From Thiohalocapsa sp. (GTDB taxonomy: Bacteria; Pseudomonadota; Gammaproteobacteria; Chromatiales; Chromatiaceae), in contig JAIPFF010000011.1 of NCBI GenBank assembly GCA_021736785.1, forward strand, positions 1-64,000: a DNA stretch of 64,000 bases. The letters are read 5' to 3'. The translations under genes and the position numbers were made by a program. Position 1 is the first letter of the stretch. Each line of letters begins with the position of its first letter. Below the pieces are notes generated by a model, which worked only from the letters and a program-made list of their open reading frames with translations, searched no databases and had not been told where the DNA came from. This document shows, piece after piece, positions 45,801 through 54,360 of this stretch.

Positions 45801-47636
45801 ATGCACCATCTGACGGAAATCCTCGCCCTTATCGTCGTCGTCGGCATCGGCGCGCAATGGATCGGCTGGCGCCTGCAGATCCCGGCGATCGTGCTGCTGA
45901 GTCTGGCCGGCCTGCTGATCGGACCGATACTGGGCATCCTGCGCCCCAGCGAGGCCCTCGGCGACGTCTACCGGCCGCTGATCAGCATCGCCGTGGCGGC
46001 GATTCTGTTCGAGGGCGGGCTCTCGCTGCGCTGGGCCGAGCTCAGGCATGCGGCGCGCGGCGTCAACCGGCTCATCACCCTCGGCGTCGTCCTGAGCTTG
46101 ACGCTGGCGGCAATGGCGGCGCACTGGATTGCCGGCTTGTCCTGGCCGGTGGCACTGATCTTCGGCGCGATCACCATCGTCACCGGCCCGACCGTGATTC
46201 TGCCGCTGCTGCGCCAGACGCGCCTGTTGAAGCGCCCCGCCTCGTACCTGAAGTGGGAAGGTATCGTCAACGATCCCATCGGCGCCGTGCTGGTGGTAGT
46301 GCTGTTTTACTACTTCGCCGGCGCCGGCGCGGGCAACCTCGAAGATACGCTGCTGCATACCGCCGGCGGTGTCGGCGCCGCGGTGTTTTTGGGTACCGCC
46401 GGCGGCTGGCTGCTGGGACGCGGTTTCCTGAGAGGCTTGGTGCCGGAATACTTGAAAGGGCCGACCGCGCTTGCCGCCGCGCTCGGTGTCTACGCATTGT
46501 CCAACCTGCTGCTGGAAGAGGCGGGACTGATCGCCGCGACCGTGATGGGGGTCGTGCTCGGCAATATGAACCTGCCCAGCATCGGCGAGTTGCGCCGCTT
46601 TAAGGAATATATCGCTGTCCTGCTGGTCTCGGTCGTGTTCCTGCTGCTGACGGCGGATCTGGACCCGGTCATCCTGTCGGCATTGGACTGGCACAGCGCA
46701 GCGCTGCTGGCAGCCGTGATCTTTCTGGTGCGCCCGGCGGCGGTGTGGATCTCCACCATCGGCGCCGGCATGAGCCTGCAGGAGCGCGCCCTGGTTGGCT
46801 GGATCGCACCGCGCGGTATCGTCGCCGCCGCCGTGGCCGGTGTCTTCGGGCCGGCATTGGCAGAGCGCGGCTTCGCCGGTGCCGAGCTGCTGCTACCGCT
46901 GGTGTTTATGCTGATTCTGACCACCGTGGTACTGCACGGCTTCAGTCTTGGCTGGCTGGCGCGCCGGCTCGAGCTCAGCGCGAAACGCCAGGGCGGGCTC
47001 CTGATCGCCGGCGGGACGGCTTGGAGCAGCGGGCTCGCCAAGGCGCTGCACGAACTGGGCGTGCCCGTCATCGTCGCCGACAACGCCTGGCACCGGCTGC
47101 GCAAGCCGCGGCTTGCCGGTGTCCCCGTCTACTTCGGCGAGCTGCTGTCGGAGCATGCGCAGAACTCCCTGGAGTTCGGCGCCTTCGGCAGCCTGCTGGC
47201 CGTGACCGGCAACGACGCCTACAACGCCCTGGTGTGCGCCCATTTCGCGCCCGAGCTCGGCCGGCAGAAGGTGTTTCAGCTCGCCGCGGACGAAGTGGCC
47301 GAGCAGCGCCGCCCCTCCCCGGAGGCCCGCGGCCGCACCGCATTCGCCGACGACGTCCAGTACGACGACTTGCAGCGGCGCTGGTATCGGGGCTGGGGTT
47401 TTCATTCGACCGGAGTCACGCAAAGCTACGGTATCGAGCAACTGCTCGACGCGCTGCCGAGCGACGCGATGCCCGTGCTGGTGATCGGCGAGCATCATGA
47501 CGTGCGCCTGCTGGAAGCGGGAAAAAGCGTGAAAGCCGAGCCCGGAGAGCGCGTGCTGTGGTTCGGTTGCAAAGACGTCTGCGAGCCGGAAACGGAAGCC
47601 ACGCGCCCCGCGGAAAAGCCCCGGCCGCTGGTTTGA
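45801..47636 (+). CDS. CPA1-type cation:proton antiporter with C-terminal TrkA-N-like domain
   Basis: A 611-residue sodium(potassium):proton antiporter. Residues 1-385 hold about twelve membrane helices with the family motifs GLLIGPILG and LFEGGLSL, and the ion-binding ND pair in KWEGIVNDPIGAV; the later helix carries GWIAPRGIVAAAVAG. Residues about 395-590 form a soluble nucleotide-binding (TrkA-N/RCK-like) regulatory domain (GGLLIAGGTAWSSGLAKALHELGVPVIVADN, LLAVTGNDAYNALVCAHFA). Such fusions are usually gated by NAD(H) or related ligands. The C-terminus is charged and disordered. Confidence 0.92.
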   Translation: MHHLTEILALIVVVGIGAQWIGWRLQIPAIVLLSLAGLLIGPILGILRPSEALGDVYRPLISIAVAAILFEGGLSLRWAELRHAARGVNRLITLGVVLSLTLAAMAAHWIAGLSWPVALIFGAITIVTGPTVILPLLRQTRLLKRPASYLKWEGIVNDPIGAVLVVVLFYYFAGAGAGNLEDTLLHTAGGVGAAVFLGTAGGWLLGRGFLRGLVPEYLKGPTALAAALGVYALSNLLLEEAGLIAATVMGVVLGNMNLPSIGELRRFKEYIAVLLVSVVFLLLTADLDPVILSALDWHSAALLAAVIFLVRPAAVWISTIGAGMSLQERALVGWIAPRGIVAAAVAGVFGPALAERGFAGAELLLPLVFMLILTTVVLHGFSLGWLARRLELSAKRQGGLLIAGGTAWSSGLAKALHELGVPVIVADNAWHRLRKPRLAGVPVYFGELLSEHAQNSLEFGAFGSLLAVTGNDAYNALVCAHFAPELGRQKVFQLAADEVAEQRRPSPEARGRTAFADDVQYDDLQRRWYRGWGFHSTGVTQSYGIEQLLDALPSDAMPVLVIGEHHDVRLLEAGKSVKAEPGERVLWFGCKDVCEPETEATRPAEKPRPLV

Positions 47637-47842
47637 AACGCCGCCGAGCGTCGTCCTCGACCCCTGCGGCCGGCGCTTGCGCTCCGAAAGGAGCCAGGCC
47701 GACTCCTCCGACGCCGAGCCGCTTCAGCCCGACCGGTTGCGTACGCGGAAAAGCGAATGCAATCAGCGTGTGTGATGCAGACCGGATCGCCGAACCCTAC
47801 CGCTGGACGGCGTCGCGATCGACGCGCCTCGGCTCCGATTCA

Positions 47843-48484
47843 TCAATGCTCTGCGCTGACCATTCCGCTGCGGATCGCGAATTTGACCAAGCCCACCAGG
47901 TTATCGATGTCGAGCTTCAGCATCACCCGGCTGCGGTAGGTCTCGACGGTCTTGACACTGATGCCCAGCGCCTGGGCGATATCCTTGGTGCGGCGCCCCT
48001 CGGCCAGCATGCAGAGGACTTCCCGCTCGCGTTGGGTCAGCTTGTTGCGGTCTACTTCGGAGCTGCGTTGCGGCTCGGGCGCCGTTCCTTCGCGCAGCGC
48101 CGGGCTGATGAACAGTTCTCCGCGCAGCACCGCCGCGATCGCCTTGACCAATTCCGAGCCGGCCTCGTTTTTGAGCACATAGGCGTCGACTCCGGCCGAG
48201 AGCATGCGCCGGCGATAATGTGGATCGCCGTACATGGACAGCGCGACGATGCGACTCTGCTCGGAGACGCGCTTGATCGCAGGTGCTGCTTCGATCCCGC
48301 TTAGCTCGGGCATAGCGATGTCGAGGACGACGATGTCCGGCCGATGGACTCTGGCGAGACGGACGGACTCGTAGCCGTCGGCAGCATGCGCGACAACATG
48401 CCATCCGGCCTGTTGCTCGAGCAGCGCCGCCAATCCCTCTCGAAACAGGGCGTGATCATCGCAGAGTAGAAAAGTCAGGTTCAC
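47843..48484 (-). CDS. NarL/FixJ-type response regulator
   Basis: A 213-residue two-component regulator. Receiver: FLLCDDHALFREGL, phosphoacceptor Asp55 in VVLDIAMPELSG, switch Ser/Lys in ALSMYGD and YVLKNEAG. LuxR-type HTH at about 148-205: KLTQREREVLCMLAEGRRTKDIAQALGISVKTVETYRSRVMLKL. A GTG start at 48484 is used. The cognate kinase gene is immediately upstream (9 bases) on the same strand but is broken, so this regulator is either orphaned or served by another kinase. Confidence 0.92.
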   Translation of the reverse strand: MNLTFLLCDDHALFREGLAALLEQQAGWHVVAHAADGYESVRLARVHRPDIVVLDIAMPELSGIEAAPAIKRVSEQSRIVALSMYGDPHYRRRMLSAGVDAYVLKNEAGSELVKAIAAVLRGELFISPALREGTAPEPQRSSEVDRNKLTQREREVLCMLAEGRRTKDIAQALGISVKTVETYRSRVMLKLDIDNLVGLVKFAIRSGMVSAEH

Positions 48485-48493
48485 GGCTTGGAC

Positions 48494-49308
48494 TCACTCG
48501 CCGACGACTCCAGGATGGTCGGCCGGTTGTGCAGGCAACGAAGAGACCGACACGCCGACTCGACAAATTGGCTCGACCGGCAGCCGAACCGTTACGCAGG
48601 ATCCGTTTTCGTCCGCTTCGATGTCGAGCCAACCGCCGAAGAACGCGAGCCGCTGCCGAATGCTGTAAAGGCCGTAACCGCCGGTGGCATTCGGCTGCGA
48701 CTCGGGTTGATTGCGCCAATCGAATCCGTGCCCGTCGTCGGCAACCGAGAGCTCGATGCCTTCGGCATCCGCCGTCAGCGTAATGACTCCGGTACGCGCT
48801 TTGGCGTGCTTGATCAGGTTGTACACCAATTCGCGCGCGCATTGGAACAGGAAAATGGATTGCTGGTCGGTCAACACGCGGAAGCGTCCACTTCACAGCT
48901 CATCGCCACGCCCCAGCGCCCGCCGCTGCAGCCGCAGCGCCAGCAGCAGCGCGAACAATACGAGACCGGCCGCCAGCAACGCATAGTGACGCGCTTGGCG
49001 TGCCAACTCGTCGAGGCGCGCCTCCAGGACGAGCCTGCCGATCGGCGGCCGTCGAAGCGCATCGGACGCACGATCTCGACCATGGGTGCCAGCATACCGA
49101 TGTGCGGACCCTGAGGCTGGCGCCAGCGCGCGAAGACGCGGTCATAGCCATCATAGAGCGTCGCCGAACGAAGCTGATACTCTCCCGACAAGGTGGCCAG
49201 CTTTTCCCGCGCGCTCTCGGGGCTGTCGAAGACCAGCGCCGATATGCAGTTCTCGCCGACCACGGCCGCAAGCACGCGCAGTTCGCGCAGCATGTGGTCG
49301 CGGAACAT
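48494..49308 (-). pseudogene. Decayed CHASE8-type sensor histidine kinase
   Basis: Two ends of one kinase gene remain. The 5' part (49308 to about 49050) encodes a CHASE8 sensor (MFRDHMLRELRVLAAVVGEN, SGEYQLRSATLYDGYDRVFARW, MVEIVRPMRFDGR). A one-base deletion near 49045-49050 shifts the frame into what should be RLVLEARLDELARQARHYALLAA and a membrane helix, which then meets a stop. The 3' part (48877-48494) is a HATPase domain (ELVYNLIKHAKA, VADDGHGFDW, GGYGLYSIRQRLAFFGG). The dimerisation/phosphoacceptor His domain and the first membrane helix are missing. The residual 3' frame could still be translated from the GTG at 48877. Confidence 0.82.
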
Positions 49309-49679
49309 TGTCCCGGCGCTCGCGGATACGCGTGACCCGTTGGCGCGGATATCGTTGCTGACAATGTTGACGACACCGGAGCTTACGCTTGTTCACATGA
49401 CAGCTTATCCCCCTGAAGCGCTTGGCGTCATCATGCAGGCGCAGACAAAAGCATGTCGGAATTTTCCCTACGCGATTAGCTGGACTGACAAGCGCAGGCG
49501 CACACCTTAATGTGATGACCCGTGCCTCATGCTTACCCGGCCGAGCGAAAGTCGAACGCCGACAATCGGCGCGCAAGCCTGACCGAAATACCGGTGTCCC
49601 GCCAAGGGCGCATACCGGACATAGGGGCATGCCATCGCGGCTCATCCACGTCTTTTTGTTGCCGAGGACACCGAACAGC
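49309..49679. other. Intergenic region, nothing recognised
   Basis: No coding region is supported. The 5' side of the broken kinase gene runs into this stretch without a recognisable first membrane helix. The promoter of the LprI-like gene should be near its right end. Confidence 0.5.
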
Positions 49680-50021
49680 ATGACCGTCATTCGCTTGCCG
49701 TTTATCGCAGCCTTCGCGGCGGCCTTTTCCCTTGCCGGCTCCAATGCCTGGTCAGCGTCCCCGAGCTTCGATTGCGCGAAGGCATCGAGCGAGGCAGAGG
49801 CCATGATCTGCAAAGACGCGGAGCTCGCCGAGCTCGACCGCAGCCTGGCCTCGCTCTACGCCGTCGTGCTGAAGAATACGCCGGCCACGGAGAAGAAGAT
49901 GCTGAAGGCCGAGCAGCGGGGCTGGGTAAAAGGGCGCGACGACTGTTGGAAGAGCGACGACCTGCGCGGTTGCGTGGAAGCCGAGTACCGCAGCCGTATC
50001 GCCGAGCTGCGGGATCGCTGA
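49680..50021 (+). CDS. LprI-like (DUF1311) periplasmic protein
   Basis: A 113-residue secreted protein: signal peptide MTVIRLPFIAAFAAAFSLAGSNAWSA, then the DUF1311/LprI domain with its cysteines (FDCAKASSEAEAMICKDAELAELDRSLASLYAVVLKN...EQRGWVKGRDDCW...DLRGCVEAEYRSRIAEL). Four Cys are placed for two disulfides. LprI-type proteins inhibit lysozyme; here a cell-wall-protective role is inferred. It opens a run of envelope genes on the + strand. Confidence 0.9.
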   Translation: MTVIRLPFIAAFAAAFSLAGSNAWSASPSFDCAKASSEAEAMICKDAELAELDRSLASLYAVVLKNTPATEKKMLKAEQRGWVKGRDDCWKSDDLRGCVEAEYRSRIAELRDR

Positions 50022-50278
50022 GCTCAGGTTGGCCCGCGGCGCTCATGACGAGCTCACCCCCCCCCACGTGTCAATGTCGAAGCCGAAATATGTGTGATCA
50101 CGCACAACCGGGTCAGTTCGCGAATCTCTCGGGCTCGAAGGCGTTGCGCAGCCCTCACGTTGCTTACCGCCGTCGAGCCGAGCGGCACTTGGCCAGCCGA
50201 CTTGGCGCATGCTGCACCGCTCGAGTGCCGACCGGCTTTGCACGACAGGCGATTGCCGGCAAAGGGCGGCCGCGTATC

Positions 50279-50650
50279 GTGCACCTCGTCGCCGGCGTCG
50301 CGCTCTATGTGTTGGCGCTCGGCACAGGACTGGGCGCGGCCACGGCGTTGGCGGAGGCGGACGGGCCGGATTTTTATCGCGTCGTGGACGTCGCCGCCGA
50401 CGATGTACTCAACATCCGAGCACAGCCGGATGCATCGGCGCCAAAGATGGGCAGCATCCCACCCGGCGCCGATTGCGTTCGCAACCTGGGCTGCCGAGGC
50501 GGCTTGTCCTTCGAGGAATTCACCACGCTCAACGATGCGGAAAAGGCGAGCCGCCTGAAAGAGAATCCCCGCTGGTGCCGCATCGAGTATCGCGGAACGA
50601 CGGGGTGGGTCGCGGGCCGCTATCTGGCCGAAGGCGCATGCTCCGAGTAG
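50279..50650 (+). CDS. Exported SH3b-domain protein
   Basis: A 123-residue protein with a hydrophobic N-terminus (LVAGVALYVLALGTGLGAATALA) acting as signal peptide and a bacterial SH3 domain: DFYRVVDVAADDVLNIRAQPDASAPKMGSIPPGADCVRNLGC...WCRIEYRGTTGWVAGRYLAEGAC. The VLNIRAQPD and GWVAGRYL motifs are diagnostic of SH3b, a peptidoglycan- or protein-binding module. The GTG at 50279 is preceded by AAGGGCGG; the longer upstream frame lacks a family match. Confidence 0.82.
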   Translation: MHLVAGVALYVLALGTGLGAATALAEADGPDFYRVVDVAADDVLNIRAQPDASAPKMGSIPPGADCVRNLGCRGGLSFEEFTTLNDAEKASRLKENPRWCRIEYRGTTGWVAGRYLAEGACSE

Positions 50651-50736
50651 CGTCACGCTGCCGCATCGCGAACCGGGAGCCCCCGCAGCCCCCGACAGCA
50701 CGAGATTCCCGCACTACACGAGGTCCACACGCAACG

Positions 50737-51789
50737 ATGCATTTGCCGATCGCCTACTTCGTCATCGTTCTGCTTTCCCTATCGGGCGGCGCCGCGATCG
50801 CAACGCCGTTTTGGGGTGCCACCGAGTCCGCACCGGCAGACACCCCGCTCGAGCAACTGGTACCCGGCGAATTTATCTGGGAGGCCGACGTCGAGCCCGC
50901 CGGACCGGTCGTGGTGGTCGTCAGCCTGCCCGAGCAAATGGCGTACGTCTATCGCAACGGCGTGCGTGTCGGCGTCTCGACAGTCAGTACCGGCAAGCCC
51001 GGGCACGGCACACCCACGGGGGTTTTCACCATCCTCAACAAAGATAAAGATCATCGCTCATCGACCTACGGCAACGCTCCGATGCCCTACTCCGAAAGGC
51101 TGACGTGGGGCGGCGTTGCACTCCACGCGGGCGGGCTGCCCGGTTATCCGTCGTCCCACGGCTGCGTCCATCTGCCGAGCGTATTCGCTCAACGCCTATT
51201 CGGTATTACCCACAAGGGGACGACGGTGGTCATCGCCGACGGCGCCACGGCCCCGCGCGACCTGGTTCACCCGCCGCTGTTGGCGCCAGTCGATGCCATC
51301 ACCGGATCGGTGACACCGGATGAGCATTTGGGATTCGCACAAGAATGGCGACTGGAGCCGGAGAAATCCCCTTCCGGCCCTGTCACGCTGGTCGTGAGCA
51401 CCGCCGACAAGCGCGCCATCGTGCTGCGCGACGGCGTCGAGATCGGCCGCGCCAAGATCCGCGTTCACCGAGGCGACGTGCCCCTCGGCACCCATGCCTA
51501 CACGATGCTCGAAAGTTCGGCTTCGGGACACGGCCGCTGGAGTGCGGTCGGTCTCCCCGGCCGCGGCGGCGAGCACGCCGGGACGACGGCAATCGAGCCA
51601 CTGGCGCGCGTCGATGCGCCGCCCGCTTTCGGCGATGCCCTCGCCGGACTCCTCGGGCCCGGCAGCACCGTGCTCCTGACGGACGCACCGGTGCTCGAGC
51701 ACACCACAGGCCCCAGACTCGACGTCATCGCAACCGGCCCGGCGCCTGTCGAAGACCTCAATCCCCTATCGCCTCGGGCACCGCAGTAG
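50737..51789 (+). CDS. L,D-transpeptidase (YkuD) family protein
   Basis: A 350-residue exported enzyme: signal peptide to about residue 22, then a YkuD domain (about 60-180). The substrate-loop and catalytic motif is HAGGLPGYPSSHGCVHLP with catalytic Cys143 and the upstream His in ALHAGG. Such enzymes cross-link peptidoglycan through 3-3 bonds or anchor proteins. A second region (about 210-350; GPVTLVVSTADKRAIVLRDGVEIGRAKI) looks like a repeat of the YkuD fold start without its Cys, perhaps a degenerate second domain. It sits after the SH3b gene, consistent with a cell-wall role. Confidence 0.92.
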   Translation: MHLPIAYFVIVLLSLSGGAAIATPFWGATESAPADTPLEQLVPGEFIWEADVEPAGPVVVVVSLPEQMAYVYRNGVRVGVSTVSTGKPGHGTPTGVFTILNKDKDHRSSTYGNAPMPYSERLTWGGVALHAGGLPGYPSSHGCVHLPSVFAQRLFGITHKGTTVVIADGATAPRDLVHPPLLAPVDAITGSVTPDEHLGFAQEWRLEPEKSPSGPVTLVVSTADKRAIVLRDGVEIGRAKIRVHRGDVPLGTHAYTMLESSASGHGRWSAVGLPGRGGEHAGTTAIEPLARVDAPPAFGDALAGLLGPGSTVLLTDAPVLEHTTGPRLDVIATGPAPVEDLNPLSPRAPQ

Positions 51790-51899
51790 GCCGGGCCGCG
51801 CCGGCGCCGGCCGTGCCATCAGCGACCGAGACGCCGCGCTTTGCGCAACCGCGGGGATCGGGAACAGTACTGTAGTTCATCTGCGTAGGACGCAATCGA

Positions 51900-52196
51900 T
51901 TGTTGCTTTTGAGAATCTTGTTGGCGCTGTACCTCGCCTTCGGCGTGTTCGCCGTCGTCGTCATTTTCATCGATCCGTCGGACGACCCACTCTCCGCGAT
52001 CTATCTCGTCATTGCCGCCATGCCTTGGACGGTGGTGCTCGACGCCGCAACCGATCGCATCGGCGAGTTGCCAACTTGGGCGAACCTGACTCTTTTGTCG
52101 CTGGGCGTTCTCTTCAACGCGGCTATCATCTACGTCCTGGGCCGGCTGATCGGCTATTTTGTCGGTCGTCGGTTGCCCCCGATTCACGGGAAATAG
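51900..52196 (+). CDS. Small two-helix membrane protein
   Basis: A 98-residue protein with three hydrophobic segments (RILLALYLAFGVFAVVVIFI, AIYLVIAAMPWTVVLD, LTLLSLGVLFNAAIIYVLGRLIGYFVG) and a basic tail. No ATG is available upstream in frame before a stop; the TTG at 51900 is the likely start, with AGGACG a few bases before as a weak ribosome-binding sequence. No family is recognised; similar small proteins are common next to envelope genes. Confidence 0.65.
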   Translation: MLLLRILLALYLAFGVFAVVVIFIDPSDDPLSAIYLVIAAMPWTVVLDAATDRIGELPTWANLTLLSLGVLFNAAIIYVLGRLIGYFVGRRLPPIHGK

Positions 52197-52302
52197 TCCC
52201 CCCGGCACAGGCCCAATACAGGGCCGCCGCTGTCTTCAATCGACCAACAGGCTCCTCAAAAGAGAGGGCTGCCGGCTTCACCCACGTCGGCAATCCCACC
52301 CT

Positions 52303-52821
52303 ATGCCTCGACGAACGACACGCCTTCTATTCGGCATCGGCCTATTCGCACTGTCGCTGGCCGGCTGCGAAGATCAAGCCGGCGATTACGTGGCCGTGTC
52401 GTCGATCAGCGCGAACGGCTTCGCCAAGCACAACAAGGCGATGCTCGCTTTGAACGGCCGGGAGTTGTCACTCTGGGGCTATGTCGACCACGGCAACCTG
52501 TTTCCGATCGACCACACGCGGCAGGGATCCGTCGCGCGGCCCGAACATCATCAACCTGCTAAGCCTCGCTGGCGCTTTAATCTCAAGGGCCGCCCGGACG
52601 ATCCGACCGGTCACTCGTTCGCGGTTCGAGTGATCATCGATTCCGGCCGGAATGCCCTCATAAGGACTTTTCTCGAAGACGCGAGGCGAGGACGACCCAC
52701 CAAGGTTTTCGTCACGGGTACCCTCGTCACCTTCCACGCCCCGACGGCTGGACGACTTCTCGTTGGTCTCTCCATGAATGTCGAATCTTCGCAGGACATC
52801 CTTCTCGACGCCAAACCCTGA
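52303..52821 (+). CDS. Predicted lipoprotein
   Basis: A 172-residue protein with a lipobox LSLAGC (lipidated Cys22) after a basic, hydrophobic signal (PRRTTRLLFGIGLFALSLAG). The mature part has an OB-fold-like order: ALNGRELSLWGYVDHGNLF, RWRFNLKGRPDD, PTKVFVTGTLVTFHAPTA, LSMNVESSQDILLDA. It is probably anchored to the outer membrane facing the periplasm. No named family is recognised. Codon use matches the neighbours. Confidence 0.72.
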   Translation: MPRRTTRLLFGIGLFALSLAGCEDQAGDYVAVSSISANGFAKHNKAMLALNGRELSLWGYVDHGNLFPIDHTRQGSVARPEHHQPAKPRWRFNLKGRPDDPTGHSFAVRVIIDSGRNALIRTFLEDARRGRPTKVFVTGTLVTFHAPTAGRLLVGLSMNVESSQDILLDAKP

Positions 52822-52919
52822 AGCAACGGTATTGCGGCTATTGAGCCGCGCGAAGACAAGGCTCTGCGGAAGCAAGCAGCGCGGACGTGCGGCGCTCACG
52901 GCGCTGAAAGGCGCATCGG

Positions 52920-53132
52920 CTAACGATTCGATTCAAGCATCTTGCGCACTTCTTCGATCGACCTCGTAATTCCCCCCAGATGAACGACGGCGTGGCAATT
53001 CGCACATATCGGGCGTAAGTCTTGGACCGGATCAACCCGATACGCTTTGCCTACGATATCTTGCACCCCGTAACGCGCCGCGTAGATGCAGAGGACCAGC
53101 TCGTCTCGTGTAAAGGAGCTTCTTTTCGCCAC
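52920..53132 (-). pseudogene. HNH endonuclease remnant with internal deletion
   Basis: A 70-codon frame joins an N-terminal MAKRSSFTRDELVLCIYAARYG typical of HNH restriction-type proteins directly to the C-terminal zinc half VDPVQDLRPICANCHAVVHLGG...IEEVRKML. The central His (first H of H-N-H) and the first Cys pair are missing, so catalysis is unlikely. An in-frame deletion seems the cause. GC content is lower than in the neighbours, in keeping with foreign origin. Confidence 0.6.
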
Positions 53133-53244
53133 TGGTACTACCTATCCGATCGTCGCGTGAATCTATACTCTTATGACGAGGCGCATAGCGACACCTTGAA
53201 AACCCCGATCCCGTACTTGTCGAAAGCTCGGGATTTTCAGAATA

Positions 53245-54126
53245 CTACCTGGACTCCCTCGACGAAAAACGTCCGCTCCAGCGCCAAAACAACCACGCCA
53301 GCAAGCCGATCCACAGCGCTGCGAGCCAGCCGATGACGCCGTCGTAGTTGCCGGCGAGGAAGGCGAGCGCGGCGTTGTCGTCGCCGTCGGTGAGGCGGCG
53401 GGAGACTTGGATCACGAATACCCAGCCGGCGTGCAGGCCGATGCACCAGCCGATGTGGCCGGTGCGCTCGCGGACCAAGGCGAGGAAGACGCCGACCATG
53501 AACAGCGCGGCCATCGAGTCGAGATGCTGCCATTGGAAGACGCCGGTGAAGACGCCGGCGAACATGGCCCGGGTGCCGGCCCAATCGAAGGCCATACCCT
53601 CGGGCAGTTCGTGGGGCTTCATGAAGTGCAGAACCGCGTAGAGCAGCGCGGACCAGACCACGGCGGCACGCAGACCGTCCGCGCGCTTGACGGCCGCAAA
53701 CAGGGCGCCGCGGAAGAAGGCCTCTTCCAATAAGCCGATCAGCAGGCCCCCGATCAGGGCGGCGACGGCCTTTTCCCAGACGCCGGCGATCCAGCCGTCG
53801 GACGGCGGGTCCGGGACCCGCACTCCGAGCCACATCAGCGCGGCCACCAGCACGAGCAGGATGAGCACGCCAAGCACCCAGCCCCAACGCACGGCGCGCA
53901 GCATGCGCCCTCGCGGTGCATCGAAGCCCAGCGTGGCCCGGTTCGCGAAGCCCATCACTTTCAGAAAGGGCCAGAGTCCGAGCAGGATGAAGACCTGCGC
54001 CAGCCGCCCCATGACCCGCTGGGGCTCGTAGCCGATCCAGCCGGTCTGCATCAGCGGATAGGTCAGCAACGCCGCCAGCAGCAGGCAGGCAAAGAGATAA
54101 CCGAAGAAGATCGCCGTGGTGCGCAT
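53245..54126 (-). CDS. CPBP-family intramembrane glutamic protease
   Basis: A 293-residue multi-pass membrane protein (seven to eight hydrophobic segments) of the CPBP/CAAX protease family. Catalytic motifs: EEAFFRG (EExxxR, motif 1), the His of YAVLHFMKP and the His of CIGLHAGW (motif 3 with HxxxN-like position). Members cleave prenylated proteins, bacteriocin leaders or regulate membrane proteins. ATG 54126 gives the family-like start with a first membrane segment (FFGYLFACLLLAALLTYPL). It is divergent from the efflux operon. Confidence 0.88.
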   Translation of the reverse strand: MRTTAIFFGYLFACLLLAALLTYPLMQTGWIGYEPQRVMGRLAQVFILLGLWPFLKVMGFANRATLGFDAPRGRMLRAVRWGWVLGVLILLVLVAALMWLGVRVPDPPSDGWIAGVWEKAVAALIGGLLIGLLEEAFFRGALFAAVKRADGLRAAVVWSALLYAVLHFMKPHELPEGMAFDWAGTRAMFAGVFTGVFQWQHLDSMAALFMVGVFLALVRERTGHIGWCIGLHAGWVFVIQVSRRLTDGDDNAALAFLAGNYDGVIGWLAALWIGLLAWLFWRWSGRFSSRESR

Positions 54127-54360
54127 CGCAGGGGATTGTCCGTTTGACCCGGGCGGGCGATGCAAACATGCGCGCTGCCGGGACGCAAGCCTCGCCTCGG
54201 CCCACCGGCGTCGGCTGCGCACGCGGTATCGGCGGCTCCGATGGCTTCGGATTCGCGCCGGGCGGTCCTCCCTCCCCGGCCCAATGGTCAGCTGCTTGCC
54301 CCTATTTCTTGCAATTTTGCAGCCTATGCTGTGAAGCATCACCGGCACACGGTCCCCCCG

